In this document: positions 18,495 to 27,575 of the stretch, piece by piece | Layout: the number at the start of each line of letters is the position of its first letter | How positions within the stretch are numbered: position 1 is the stretch's first letter | Source: Pseudoalteromonas lipolytica | GTDB lineage: Bacteria; Pseudomonadota; Gammaproteobacteria; Enterobacterales; Alteromonadaceae | Assembly (NCBI RefSeq): GCF_900116435.1 | Contig: NZ_FPAZ01000005.1 | Span: 245,673 to 309,672 of the forward strand | Direction of reading: 5' to 3' | Length of the DNA: 64,000 bases | Program-made: the position numbers and the translations under genes | The notes under the pieces: model-generated | Told to the model about the DNA's origin: nothing | Seen by the model: the letters and a program-made list of their open reading frames with translations, nothing else | The model's database searches: none

Positions 18495-19463
18495 ATGAAA
18501 TTTAAAAATCTCGTTGCCGCAATGGGTGTGGCTGTAACAACATTTGTATCAGCTCAAGCAGCTGCAGTTGATAAAGATATGCCTGAGTACCAAAAAACAA
18601 GTGGTATTTCTGGTAACTTTTCATCTGTGGGCTCTGACACACTTGCCAATATGATGACCTTTTGGGCGGAAGAATATAAACGCTTTTACCCAAATGTAAA
18701 CATCCAAATCCAAGCAGCGGGTTCTTCAACTGCGCCTCCAGCACTGACAGAGGGGACTGCAAACTTCGGCCCTATGAGCCGACGTATGAAGTCTAAAGAA
18801 ATTGAAGCTTTCGAGAAACGTTATGGTTACAAGCCTACAGAAGTTCGCGTTGCAATTGATGCGCTAGCGGTTTTTGTACATAAAGATAACCCAATCGAAG
18901 GTTTACGTATTGACCAAGTGGATGCTATTTTCTCTTCAACTCGCAAGTGTGGTGCTGATGCTCAAGTAAATCGTTGGAGTGATGTAGGCTTAACAGGTGA
19001 TTGGGCTGCAAAAGATATCCAACTTTATGGTCGTAACTCAGTATCAGGCACTTACGGTTATTTCAAGAAAAAAGCATTGTGTAAAGGTGACTTCCGTAAC
19101 AATGTAAATGAGCAACCAGGTTCTGCATCGGTTGTTCAGTCAATCTCTTCGTCAGTGAATGCGATTGGTTACTCAGGTATCGGTTATAAGACATCGGGTG
19201 TACGTACTGTGCCACTTGCTAAGAAAGGTGATAACTTTGTTGATGCGACATTAGAAAACGTTGCAACGGGCAAATACCCACTTTCTCGTTTCTTATATGT
19301 ATACGTTAACAAACACCCTAATAAGCCACTTGCACCTATTGATGCAGAGTTCTTAAAAATGGTGTTATCAGTAGATGGTCAAAAAATTGTTGAGAAAGAT
19401 GGTTATGTGCCGCTTTCAGGCAAGATGGCAATGGCTGAACTTAAAAAGCTAGGTCTTCTGTAA
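18495..19463 (+). CDS. pstS: Phosphate ABC transporter substrate-binding protein, PstS family
   Basis: 322 residues with a signal peptide (cleavage near residue 23-25, after AQAAA). [37 protein letters not shown] and [13 protein letters not shown] are the phosphate-binding segments of the PstS-like branch common in marine gammaproteobacteria. It delivers periplasmic phosphate to PstCA. The PHO box upstream predicts PhoB control. The permease and ATPase genes pstCAB do not follow; a terminator does, so the transporter must be encoded elsewhere. Confidence 0.9.
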   Translation: MKFKNLVAAMGVAVTTFVSAQAAAVDKDMPEYQKTSGISGNFSSVGSDTLANMMTFWAEEYKRFYPNVNIQIQAAGSSTAPPALTEGTANFGPMSRRMKSKEIEAFEKRYGYKPTEVRVAIDALAVFVHKDNPIEGLRIDQVDAIFSSTRKCGADAQVNRWSDVGLTGDWAAKDIQLYGRNSVSGTYGYFKKKALCKGDFRNNVNEQPGSASVVQSISSSVNAIGYSGIGYKTSGVRTVPLAKKGDNFVDATLENVATGKYPLSRFLYVYVNKHPNKPLAPIDAEFLKMVLSVDGQKIVEKDGYVPLSGKMAMAELKKLGLL

Positions 19464-19483
19464 CAATCAATACAGACAGTGAT

Positions 19484-19512
19484 AAAAGAACCGCTCAATG
19501 AGCGGTTCTTTT
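19484..19512. terminator. Bidirectional terminator between pstS and opgH
   Basis: AAAAGAACCGCT (19484-19495) pairs perfectly with AGCGGTTCTTTT (19501-19512). A-rich and T-rich ends make it functional on both strands, serving the convergent pstS and opgH. Confidence 0.9.
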
Positions 19513-19516
19513 CGTT

Positions 19517-21499
19517 TTAGCTTTTAGCAAAGAGTTTTGCTTTAATGCGTTGCTGAGCAAGGCGAACTTGTTTGCGCTTTTTGCCAGGCTTAGCTTTAAA
19601 GCTTTGGATTGGCATCACCGTTGGGGTCTCGGTTGGTAATGCGGGAATGTTAAAATTAGCGTGCTCGTCTTTAGGAAGACCAATCTCTTGCTGATGCACA
19701 CGAAGTGCTGCCAGAGTGTCATCGTTTTGCACTTCGCTTGGGCATAAGAATAAGCCCAATTTACGCATTTTTATGCCTAATCCTATACTACTTGAGTAAC
19801 GTACAATCGGGGCTGCTAAAATCAGTCCAACTAAAATAGGTGATAACCACCAAAAGAAAGTCGGGGTATAGTAATAAGCTACACCACCCCAAATAATAGC
19901 GGTGATGGTTGAAAATAGAGTATACCCAATCGCTTCTTGCCACGGCACCATGCGTCCTTCACGAGGCTGCGCATCCCAGCTAACTTTCTTACCAAGAAAT
20001 ACACACACTACAAAGTAGCTATGAAACACCATCATGAGTGGCGCGATTACAATAGCAAATACGCTCTCAATGAGTGAGCCTGCGATCAATTTTACACTGC
20101 CACCAAAGGCTTTATTGCGATGCACTAAAGTCACTATCAATCCCATAAGTTTTGGTAAAAGTAGTAATACCGCAGTGATAAATAGCAGTGAATCAATTAA
20201 ATCAGTTTTAGCAATTTGCCAAGTAGGAAATAGCTGGTACGCATGGTTAAAATACACATCACTATTCAGTGCACGCGTAACTGCATCCAAGGTACTTAAT
20301 GCCAGCATAGATAACCAAATAAGTGATGAGATATACGCTGTGGCACCAAATAAAAAGTGCATTTTACTCATCAGTTTCAAACCTGATTTTGGCAATAAAC
20401 CGAGATGCTGAATATTACCTTGCACCCATCGTCTGTCGCGAATTGCGTAGTCTAGAATGTTGCTCGGTACTTCTTCATAGCTGCCTTCAATATCGCTGAG
20501 TAATAATACATCCCAACCAGAACGGTGTAGCAGTGATGCTTCAACAAAATCGTGACTTAAAATCTCTCCACCAAAAGGGGCATTGCCTTTTAATACAGGA
20601 AGACCGCAACATTGCGTGAAGGCTTCAACACGAATAATTGCGTTGTGTCCCCAGTAATTTGCTTGATTGGTTTGCCAAAATGCAGAACCTGTCGCCAGCA
20701 TAGGGCTGTATAAAATTGAGGCGAATTGTAAAAATCGACCAAAAAAAGTATCTTGGCGAACTGGAATCGGAATCGTTTGAATAAGGCCTGATTTTGGATT
20801 ACTGATCATGCTTGTGGTTAGCTCAAGCATGCATTTTCCTGTCATGATGCTGTCAGCATCAAGTACAATCATGTGCTCGTATTGACTTCCCCAGCGTTCA
20901 CAAAAATCAGTGAGGTTACCCACTTTACGGTGTTTATTATCTTCACGACGACGATAAAAAGTATGCTGAGCTAAGTCACCTAAACGTGCCGTTAATGCAT
21001 TCCATGCTTTTAGCTCATTGCGCGCAATCTCTGGATCTTGTGTATCACTAAGTAAATAGAAATCGAAGTTCGGCATTTGGCCCGTTTTAGCGAGCGATCG
21101 AAGACTCACTTCAAAACCAGCGATCACACGCTCGGTATCTTCGTTATAAATTGGCATTACGACAGCTGTTTTAGTCTGGCTTAATGCATGTTCGTTAATT
21201 TCAATGGGCTTTTGACGTTTAAGCGTCAGTGGGTCAATACGCAGCAGTTGTAAAATAAAGCCCATACAGCCACTACAAAAGGCTGTTACGATCCACGCGA
21301 AGGTCACTGAAAATAAAAACAGCAATGCGTACTCAAGCGGTGTCATGCCATTAGAATTTAAAATATCGAACATGATCCACACACCATATGCAGTAATCGC
21401 TAGCGCAAGGCATGAAAATAGCCAAACGCGAGTTTTCTTAAATGGCATTGCGGTTGGTGTTAATGTTTTGCTATTGGACGTCATTTGGATACCAGACAT
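19517..21499 (-). CDS. opgH: Glucans biosynthesis glucosyltransferase H
   Basis: About 660 residues. Inner-membrane family 2 glycosyltransferase that polymerises UDP-glucose into osmoregulated periplasmic glucans. After two N-terminal membrane helices (~20-85), the cytoplasmic catalytic part shows MPIYNED, VLDADSIMTG (DxD), EGSYEEVPSN and DRRWVQGN (the QxxRW-type motif), followed by several further helices. The start is ambiguous: ATG 21499 has GGAG upstream; GTG 21529 and ATG 21484 are in frame. With ATG 21499 it overlaps the end of opgG by 29 bases, showing translational coupling. Membership of the opgGH operon is certain. Confidence 0.93.
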   Translation of the reverse strand: MSGIQMTSNSKTLTPTAMPFKKTRVWLFSCLALAITAYGVWIMFDILNSNGMTPLEYALLFLFSVTFAWIVTAFCSGCMGFILQLLRIDPLTLKRQKPIEINEHALSQTKTAVVMPIYNEDTERVIAGFEVSLRSLAKTGQMPNFDFYLLSDTQDPEIARNELKAWNALTARLGDLAQHTFYRRREDNKHRKVGNLTDFCERWGSQYEHMIVLDADSIMTGKCMLELTTSMISNPKSGLIQTIPIPVRQDTFFGRFLQFASILYSPMLATGSAFWQTNQANYWGHNAIIRVEAFTQCCGLPVLKGNAPFGGEILSHDFVEASLLHRSGWDVLLLSDIEGSYEEVPSNILDYAIRDRRWVQGNIQHLGLLPKSGLKLMSKMHFLFGATAYISSLIWLSMLALSTLDAVTRALNSDVYFNHAYQLFPTWQIAKTDLIDSLLFITAVLLLLPKLMGLIVTLVHRNKAFGGSVKLIAGSLIESVFAIVIAPLMMVFHSYFVVCVFLGKKVSWDAQPREGRMVPWQEAIGYTLFSTITAIIWGGVAYYYTPTFFWWLSPILVGLILAAPIVRYSSSIGLGIKMRKLGLFLCPSEVQNDDTLAALRVHQQEIGLPKDEHANFNIPALPTETPTVMPIQSFKAKPGKKRKQVRLAQQRIKAKLFAKS

Positions 21500-23171
21500 A
21501 GCTCCATACCTCGCTGATTTCTTTGTCACGTAGTTTTAACGATAAGCGCATATCGACAGGCTTATCTCCCTCTGGCGCCACTTTAAACGCGACGCGCCAT
21601 CCTTGATTATTCGGTAACTGCTGAACTGTTTTATCGCTAATCTCACCTGATGACAGTGTTAAATCGGCCTTCATAGCAAAATTTGCAGACAGTTGATTGA
21701 TGTTTTCACCACTGAAGTCAACAGTAAATTGACGGTGACTTTTTGGTGGTGGATTCTTTTCGCCAGGCAGGGCTGCACTGCCTATGCGTGTTCTTAAAAC
21801 ACTCGCTTTATCCTGAGATGCAAGGGTTGCATTAAAAGTTGATAGCTTATAGCTGAAACTTAAGCTATCGCCTGCTTTCATCGCTTGCTCAGGCACCCAG
21901 TAGCTAACAATGTTGTCGTTAGTTTCTGTGTCTGTGGGAATCTCTACCAGCTCAACGCGGCCTTTCCCCCATGAACCCATTGGCTCAATCCACATACTCG
22001 GGCGGTTATGGTAATGTGCCTCTGTGTCTAAGTAATTGTTAAAATCACGGTCACGTTGTGCGAGGCCAAATCCCTTCGGATTATCATAACTAAATGATGT
22101 AACACTTAATTTTTTAGGGTTGTTAAGTGCTCGCCATACCCATTGACCCTCTGCTGATTGCATTAATAGGCCGTCTGAGTCATGTACTTCTGGACGGTAG
22201 TCATCAAAAAACTTGGTGCTGTTTTCACCGTGATAAAACATACTTGTTAGTGGTGCTATACCCAGTTTTTTAATATCTTTGCGGGCAAAAATTTGCATCT
22301 GAGTTTTTACTTCAGTGTTTGTCGAAGGTGTTAACTCAAAACGATATGCTCCAGCAACAGATGGGCTATCAAGCAGTGCATAAAGCACGATAGTGGTGTC
22401 TTCAGGCGCTGGTTTTACTAACCAAAATTCTTTAAACACGGGAAATTCTTCGCCCGAGCTAAGAGCAGTATCAACCGCAAGTCCACGGGCTGAAAGGCCA
22501 TAGACTTGGTGTGGGCCCACTAAACGAAAATAAGAGGCACCTTGGAATACTGCAACTTCATCTTTGTATTCGCTATTATTGAGCGGAAAATGCAGGCGAA
22601 AACCGGCATGACCCAACTGAGTATTCTTAATTGCAGTGCTTATTTCTGCTTCCAACGGAGCGGCGGTTGCATCGTAACGATAATAATCAGTTTTAAAAGG
22701 CAAGCTTTTAACTTCGGCATTTTGCTCTAGGGTATTAATTGCCACCGGTGATTTATATAAAAAGCCGGGATGAAATAACTGCACTTCATATAAGCTTTGA
22801 TCTTTCCAGATTGCTTGATCTGGGCGAAAGCGAATAGCACGGTAATCTTGATAACCAATGCTGGTTAATGCTTCAAGTTCTAAATCTTTTGGTGCGACAT
22901 ACGGCTCAGAGGCTAACTTTTTAGCGCGAGCAGTGATTACATCAAATAGTTTTTCTTGTGGAATTGTGATCATCGCAGGCTTTTGCTCAACAACGGTGTG
23001 CTGTGTTTCAGTTTCTTGTGGCTGAGTTTGGTTTTCAGTTGCGTAAGTATGGCCTGCACTCATGGCTAATAATACGCCCAAGAAGGTCTTCTTTTTAACA
23101 GCGCTGAAGAGCTTAGTTCGGGTTTCTGGTTTCATTAATTTTTCCTTTAGCCGTAAATCACGTTTATTCAT
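21471..23171 (-). CDS. opgG: Glucan biosynthesis protein G
   Basis: 566 residues. Periplasmic protein that helps build or branch osmoregulated periplasmic glucans made by OpgH. A basic N-terminus and hydrophobic stretch ending GHTYA form the signal peptide; the mature part starts with a short Q/T/E-rich linker and then PYVAPKDLELEALTS and YQDYRAIRFRPDQAIW, characteristic of the MdoG/OpgG family. DRDFNNYLDTEAHYHNRPS and WIEPMGSWGKG are further family motifs. Two starts have good Shine-Dalgarno sequences, ATG 23171 and ATG 23135; the longer is given. Upstream is a 361-base gap carrying its promoter. Confidence 0.93.
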   Translation of the reverse strand: MNKRDLRLKEKLMKPETRTKLFSAVKKKTFLGVLLAMSAGHTYATENQTQPQETETQHTVVEQKPAMITIPQEKLFDVITARAKKLASEPYVAPKDLELEALTSIGYQDYRAIRFRPDQAIWKDQSLYEVQLFHPGFLYKSPVAINTLEQNAEVKSLPFKTDYYRYDATAAPLEAEISTAIKNTQLGHAGFRLHFPLNNSEYKDEVAVFQGASYFRLVGPHQVYGLSARGLAVDTALSSGEEFPVFKEFWLVKPAPEDTTIVLYALLDSPSVAGAYRFELTPSTNTEVKTQMQIFARKDIKKLGIAPLTSMFYHGENSTKFFDDYRPEVHDSDGLLMQSAEGQWVWRALNNPKKLSVTSFSYDNPKGFGLAQRDRDFNNYLDTEAHYHNRPSMWIEPMGSWGKGRVELVEIPTDTETNDNIVSYWVPEQAMKAGDSLSFSYKLSTFNATLASQDKASVLRTRIGSAALPGEKNPPPKSHRQFTVDFSGENINQLSANFAMKADLTLSSGEISDKTVQQLPNNQGWRVAFKVAPEGDKPVDMRLSLKLRDKEISEVWSYVWYPNDVQ

Positions 23172-23532
23172 TCATACCTCTCAGCAAAAAGTGAACCTAA
23201 AAAAACACTAATAATCTCAATGACGTTGAGTTGGTACAGCTAAATGCGAAGAGTAAATTTTGAAATTAGTGAGAAACAATTACACGGTAGCAGTTGTTAA
23301 TTCGTCACCAATATGGAGAAGTTTAATGAACGAAAGCTTGCCCTAATATGAATAGCTTAAAGGATGAACAAAAATATGAACAAAATTAGCAGAGGCTTAA
23401 TTGAAAAAGTGAAATTGTAATCGAGAAGGAAGGTGCAGGCACTGAACTGACACATACCAATGCGCAATAACACTCAAAATAGAATGTTTAATTAAGTAAA
23501 TTGATATAATTCAGTGCCTCAGAAAGGCAAAT
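23172..23532. other. Intergenic region between the cysteine-rich lipoprotein and opgG
   Basis: AT-rich, no supported gene. Its right side must hold the promoter of the gene at 23171 (leftward). A 10-bp inverted repeat, AGGCACTGAA at 23437-23446 and TTCAGTGCCT at 23510-23519, encloses 63 bases and lies just beyond the lipoprotein stop; no T run follows, so it is not an obvious terminator. Confidence 0.5.
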
Positions 23533-23772
23533 TTATTTAACTTCGCCTAACTTTTCTGCATTCGCTTTACATTGATTGTAAGCTTCGATGCACTTGTTAC
23601 TACAGACTTTATGAACTAAGCCATCTGCGGTGCTTTGCTGTTCGCAGCTGGCTTCGCATTGATAGTTTTGTTGGGCACATTGTTGCATTTCTGGGTTATC
23701 AATCTTGCTTGAGCAAGCTGCTAACAAGGTGAATGCAAACAATGATGCTGCAAGAGCTGGTAATTTTTTCAT
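23533..23772 (-). CDS. Small cysteine-rich lipoprotein with twin CX3C motif
   Basis: 79 residues. A lipoprotein signal peptide with lipobox LLAAC places the lipidated Cys at residue 20. The mature part has six more Cys in the symmetric pattern CX6CX3CX13CX3CX6C, in sequence predicted to be helical and rich in Q, A and E. This spacing suggests an alpha-helical hairpin held by disulfides, reminiscent of twin CX3C folds, but I do not recognise a named family. It sits alone between opgGH and panC, same strand. Envelope location is well supported; function unknown. Confidence 0.75.
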   Translation of the reverse strand: MKKLPALAASLFAFTLLAACSSKIDNPEMQQCAQQNYQCEASCEQQSTADGLVHKVCSNKCIEAYNQCKANAEKLGEVK

Positions 23773-23829
23773 GCTTATCCCTAGTTTATGGCTATTCTTT
23801 TAAATCCATCTTACCCAGATTGTTGAAAC

Positions 23830-24681
23830 TTAATCCAGCGTAACTTGCAAATTATCAATTAAACGAACCGATCCTAAGAAGGCTGCGGCTAAAATAACCA
23901 GTTGTTTATCCGCTGCTGATGCAGCTTTTAGCGTTGATCGCTCGGCAATCGAGTAATAATCAGGTTTTAGGCCTGCGGCTTCAAGCGTGGCTTTGGCTTT
24001 AGCTTCTAATTCAGCGAAATCCGTTTGGCCTTGTTTTAGCTGCTCAGCCGTCTCGTTAAGGGTTGCAAATAATGCTTTTGCGGTGTCTTTTTGCTCATCA
24101 GACAAATAGCCATTACGTGAGCTCATAGCAAGGCCTGATATTTCACGGCACGTAGGTACACCGACAATCTCGACAGGGATAGAGAGATCGCGTGTCATGG
24201 TTTTAATCACTTGCAGTTGCTGAAAATCTTTTTCACCAAAACAGGCAAAGTCAGGTTGCACAAGATTGAATAACTTAGTCACAACGGTAGCGACACCTTT
24301 AAAATGGCCGGGACGTGAACCACCACAATAACCCATCGACACGCCAGGTACATCAACAAAGCTTTGTTCACCAAGGCCATTTGGATAGATGGTTTCAACT
24401 GACGGCGTAAACACGATGTCAGTTTCAAGTTCTGCTAGGCCTTGTTTATCTTCGTTGAGCGTGCGCGGGTAGTTGTCGAGATCCTCATTGGCGCCAAATT
24501 GCATAGGATTAACAAAAATACTGACGACGACTTTATCGGCTAACGTTTTTGCTTTTTCAACTAATGAAAAATGCCCTTGGTGCAAGTTGCCCATGGTTGG
24601 GACGAGTGCAATGCTAAGTCCAGCTTGACGCCAAGCTTTGATTTGACTACGTAACGATTTTATTTCAGTGATTGATTGCAT
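23830..24681 (-). CDS. panC: Pantothenate synthetase
   Basis: 283 residues. Condenses pantoate with beta-alanine using ATP, the last step to pantothenate. The nucleotidyltransferase HIGH-like region [14 protein letters not shown], the pantoate-binding [24 protein letters not shown]-equivalent FGEKDFQQL, and the ATP-loop [12 protein letters not shown] are all intact. It begins within the panB stop codon (TAATG, 1-base overlap), so the two are coupled. Confidence 0.95.
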   Translation of the reverse strand: MQSITEIKSLRSQIKAWRQAGLSIALVPTMGNLHQGHFSLVEKAKTLADKVVVSIFVNPMQFGANEDLDNYPRTLNEDKQGLAELETDIVFTPSVETIYPNGLGEQSFVDVPGVSMGYCGGSRPGHFKGVATVVTKLFNLVQPDFACFGEKDFQQLQVIKTMTRDLSIPVEIVGVPTCREISGLAMSSRNGYLSDEQKDTAKALFATLNETAEQLKQGQTDFAELEAKAKATLEAAGLKPDYYSIAERSTLKAASAADKQLVILAAAFLGSVRLIDNLQVTLD

Positions 24682-25475
24682 TATTTAAACTCATGTTCGG
24701 TACTTGGGAAAGCACCACTTTTTACATCTTCACAATACTTTTGCACGGCTGCTGGCATATTCCCTGTTTCAAGTAAAAAGTTTTTTGAAAACTTAGGGAT
24801 ATAACCAGCTGAAATGCCGACGAGGTCGTGCATAACTAAAATTTGTCCGTCGGTTTGATTGCCAGCACCAATTCCGATTGTCGGGATAGTTAATTCATCG
24901 GTAATACGCTTAGCCAATTCACTAGGAATACACTCTAATACCAATAATTGTGCACCTGCAGCTTCAAGCGCTTTAGCATCGCTAAGCATTTTATCAGCTT
25001 GTGATTGTTCGCGGCCTTGAATTTTAAAGCCGCCAAATACGTGCACAGACTGAGGTGTTAAACCTAAATGACCACACACAGGTATACCTTGTTGCGTCAT
25101 TGCGCGGATGCTGTCGTGTAACCACTCGCCACCTTCAAGTTTGATCATGTTGGCGCCAGCACGCATTAACTCGGCTGCATTTTTACACGCATCGGCAGGG
25201 TTTGAGTAGGTCATAAAAGGTAAGTCAGCGATGATGAATAGCTCGCGGCTACCGGCGCGGACACACCGTGTATGGTAAGCAATTTCGCTGTTCGTTACTG
25301 CTAATGTGTCATCACCACCTTGTAAAACCATGCCCAGTGAGTCACCGACTAAAATCACTTCGACGCCATTATCATGAAACAATTTTGCAAAGCTGGCATC
25401 GTAAGCTGTAAGCGCGGTAATTTTTTGTTTTTCGTGTTTCATTTTATTAAGAGTTGAAACGGTGATTTTAGACAT
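24681..25475 (-). CDS. panB: 3-methyl-2-oxobutanoate hydroxymethyltransferase
   Basis: 264 residues, standard length. Adds a hydroxymethyl group from methylene-tetrahydrofolate to ketoisovalerate, giving ketopantoate. [26 protein letters not shown] (metal-binding), [13 protein letters not shown] and [11 protein letters not shown] match the family, as does [18 protein letters not shown]. Directly upstream of panC and 29 bases after folK, completing a folate/pantothenate gene group. Confidence 0.95.
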   Translation of the reverse strand: MSKITVSTLNKMKHEKQKITALTAYDASFAKLFHDNGVEVILVGDSLGMVLQGGDDTLAVTNSEIAYHTRCVRAGSRELFIIADLPFMTYSNPADACKNAAELMRAGANMIKLEGGEWLHDSIRAMTQQGIPVCGHLGLTPQSVHVFGGFKIQGREQSQADKMLSDAKALEAAGAQLLVLECIPSELAKRITDELTIPTIGIGAGNQTDGQILVMHDLVGISAGYIPKFSKNFLLETGNMPAAVQKYCEDVKSGAFPSTEHEFK

Positions 25476-25504
25476 AATTTCCTCTAAGGCTTCGCCTAGG
25501 TTGA

Positions 25505-25993
25505 TTACTGCTGAGGGAGTTTTTGTAAATCGTTTAAAGGCAACGTTTTTGTTATATCAGCAAGTGATTGGTTATTCGGTAAAACAAGAGAAGGGGCTAT
25601 CTCTAATAAAGGATAAACAACAAACTCTCTCTCAACGAGGCCATAATGAGGCACGGTGAGGCGAGGCGTGTCGATCACTTGGTCACCAAATAATAGAATA
25701 TCAATATCAAGGGTGCGAGGTCCCCAACGTTCTTCTTTACGTACACGGCCATGATCACGTTCTACTGCTTGGGTTAAATCGAGTAGTTGCTCTGGTTGCA
25801 GAGCCGTTTTAATACACGCAACCGCATTGACATAGTCGGGTTGATCTTGTGGCCCCATTGGCTTACTTGCGTAATCATGCGATACGCAAACCAGCTCAAT
25901 TTCTGGTAGCCCTTGTAATGCTGCAATAGCATTACGAATTTGTGTACGTGGCGCATTTAAATTTGCGCCTAACCCTAAATACACTATGTTCAT
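25505..25993 (-). CDS. folK: 2-amino-4-hydroxy-6-hydroxymethyldihydropteridine pyrophosphokinase
   Basis: 162 residues. Transfers pyrophosphate from ATP to the pterin precursor in folate synthesis. LGLGANL at the N-terminus, the pterin-binding [14 protein letters not shown], and [15 protein letters not shown] with its catalytic Asp pair identify FolK. The gene starts 2 bases after the pcnB stop, so both are on one transcript, the order seen in most gammaproteobacteria. Confidence 0.95.
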   Translation of the reverse strand: MNIVYLGLGANLNAPRTQIRNAIAALQGLPEIELVCVSHDYASKPMGPQDQPDYVNAVACIKTALQPEQLLDLTQAVERDHGRVRKEERWGPRTLDIDILLFGDQVIDTPRLTVPHYGLVEREFVVYPLLEIAPSLVLPNNQSLADITKTLPLNDLQKLPQQ

Positions 25994-25995
25994 GT

Positions 25996-27378
25996 TTATT
26001 CTGCTTTTTTCTTACGAGGTCGACGGCGGCGTTTAGGACCACCTTGATGGCCAAGTGCCTTAACCATCTCTTTTTGGCCATTTATATCTTGGCTTAAATA
26101 CGCCGTCCACCACGTAGCAAGTTCTTGATGTTGCTGCTCACCAGCTTGAACACGTAATAGTAAAAAGTCGTAGGCAGCTTTAAAACGAGGCTGTTGCGTT
26201 AACCGGTATGCGCGTTGGCCACCGCGTTTATCAAGGCGTTGTTGAATATGCCAGATATCTCTAGCGCCTAAAGTGAACCGTTTAGGTACGGCAATATGTT
26301 GTGCGCTTTCACTGAGTACCTTATTCATCGCTTGTGCAAATGCATCAAACTCAGAAAGTTGGTCACGTTGCTGTAATTTTTTAGCGATGTCTAATAACGG
26401 GAACCACAATAGTGCAGCGAATATAAACGCAGGGGTTACTTTTTTCTCTGCATTGATACGTTTATCTGTGTTTTTAAACATTTGCAGAATAAATGCGTTC
26501 TCGAGTCCATCTGGGTTAGCATTCAAAATTTTATCAAGGGCAGGGAATAGGGCTTTGAAAAGGCCATACTGACGCAACATGATATAGTTTTCTTCTGCTT
26601 TACCATTTAAAAACAGCTTGAGTGACTCTTCAAATAGACGTGCAGGAGGAATGTGGTCTAATAAGCTTGCAAGCTCTTTCATTGGCTTTTCTGTCGAAGG
26701 CGCAATGGTCATGCCTAACTTTGTTGCAAAACGGACTGCACGCAGCATACGTACAGGGTCTTCACGGTAGCGGGTTTCTGGATCGCCAATTAATTCAACC
26801 TGTTTGGCTTTTATTGCACTAATACCGTTGGCGTAGTCATAGATGCAAAAATCATTAATTGAATAATACAGCGCATTAATTGAGAAATCTCGACGCTCGG
26901 CGTCTTCTTCAATACTACCGTACACATTATCTCGCAGCAGTTGCCCATGTTCGCTTGATTGGCTAACGTGGTTTTTTTCTTCGTCGGCTTCATGATGGCC
27001 GCGCATCGTAGCAACTTCAATTATTTCACGGCCAAACACAATGTGCGCTAAACGAAAGCGACGACCAATTAGGCGACAGTTACGAAATAGTTTTTTGATT
27101 TGTTCTGGCGTCGCATTTGTAACTACGTCAAAGTCTTTAGGTTGTTGGCCTAACAATATATCTCGAATACAACCACCGACTAAGTAAGCATCGTAGCCAC
27201 CTTCTTTGAGGCGGTATAATACTTTGATTGCATTTGGGCTAAATTGTTTGCGTGAAATACCATGTTCACTGCGCTCGATCACCAAAGGTAACTCGCTCGT
27301 TTGTGCGGCATTTGTTGAAGTCGAGGCATTTGGGCCGATAATTTGCCGACAAAATTGAAAAAGCTTGGAAATAATAAT
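25996..27378 (-). CDS. pcnB: Poly(A) polymerase I, with apparent ATT start
   Basis: About 460 residues if started at ATT 27378 (ATT 27375 and 27372 also possible). PcnB adds 3' poly(A) tails to RNA, promoting decay. GGCIRDILLG and KDFDVVTNATPEQ (catalytic DFD), RRFRLAHIVFG and the basic C-terminal tail GGPKRRRRPRKKK are characteristic. No ATG or GTG occurs in frame upstream of the conserved domain, except TTG 27285 followed by GTG, which has no ribosome binding site and would remove ~31 residues. The upstream codons encode ISKLFQFCRQII, similar to the E. coli N-terminus TRVANFCRKVL, and AGGAG lies at 27387-27383. E. coli pcnB also starts at AUU. The conserved exact start needs protein data. 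Confidence 0.9.
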   Translation of the reverse strand: MIISKLFQFCRQIIGPNASTSTNAAQTSELPLVIERSEHGISRKQFSPNAIKVLYRLKEGGYDAYLVGGCIRDILLGQQPKDFDVVTNATPEQIKKLFRNCRLIGRRFRLAHIVFGREIIEVATMRGHHEADEEKNHVSQSSEHGQLLRDNVYGSIEEDAERRDFSINALYYSINDFCIYDYANGISAIKAKQVELIGDPETRYREDPVRMLRAVRFATKLGMTIAPSTEKPMKELASLLDHIPPARLFEESLKLFLNGKAEENYIMLRQYGLFKALFPALDKILNANPDGLENAFILQMFKNTDKRINAEKKVTPAFIFAALLWFPLLDIAKKLQQRDQLSEFDAFAQAMNKVLSESAQHIAVPKRFTLGARDIWHIQQRLDKRGGQRAYRLTQQPRFKAAYDFLLLRVQAGEQQHQELATWWTAYLSQDINGQKEMVKALGHQGGPKRRRRPRKKKAE

Positions 27379-27387
27379 CTGTCTCCT
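27370..27387 (-). promoter_or_regulatory. Ribosome binding site and triple ATT start of pcnB
   Basis: On the minus strand AGGAG (27387-27383) is followed by ACAG and three consecutive ATT codons (27378, 27375, 27372). Spacing to the first is 4 and to the second 7 bases. The reading frame is open up to the TAG at 27483-27481 without any ATG, GTG or TTG, so a rare codon must be used or the N-terminus is lost. Confidence 0.7.
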
Positions 27388-27575
27388 ACGACGCGGACTT
27401 TGCGACTCATCAAGTATAGCGTGTGTTTTTTCACTTCGTCGATATGAGATTGAGTCAGTAAATGTGTGTTTTATATGACGCTACAGTATGGTGTTAATGA
27501 TTCGCACACTTTGGGTCGCTATCATATACCAGCGTGGCTCAAAAATTAAGTTACTCTGCCTTTAAAATTGGCAAT

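Noticed and set aside
21471..21499. opgG-opgH overlap as a frameshift or error
   Set aside because: Overlapping starts are normal in opgGH operons and both proteins are full length.
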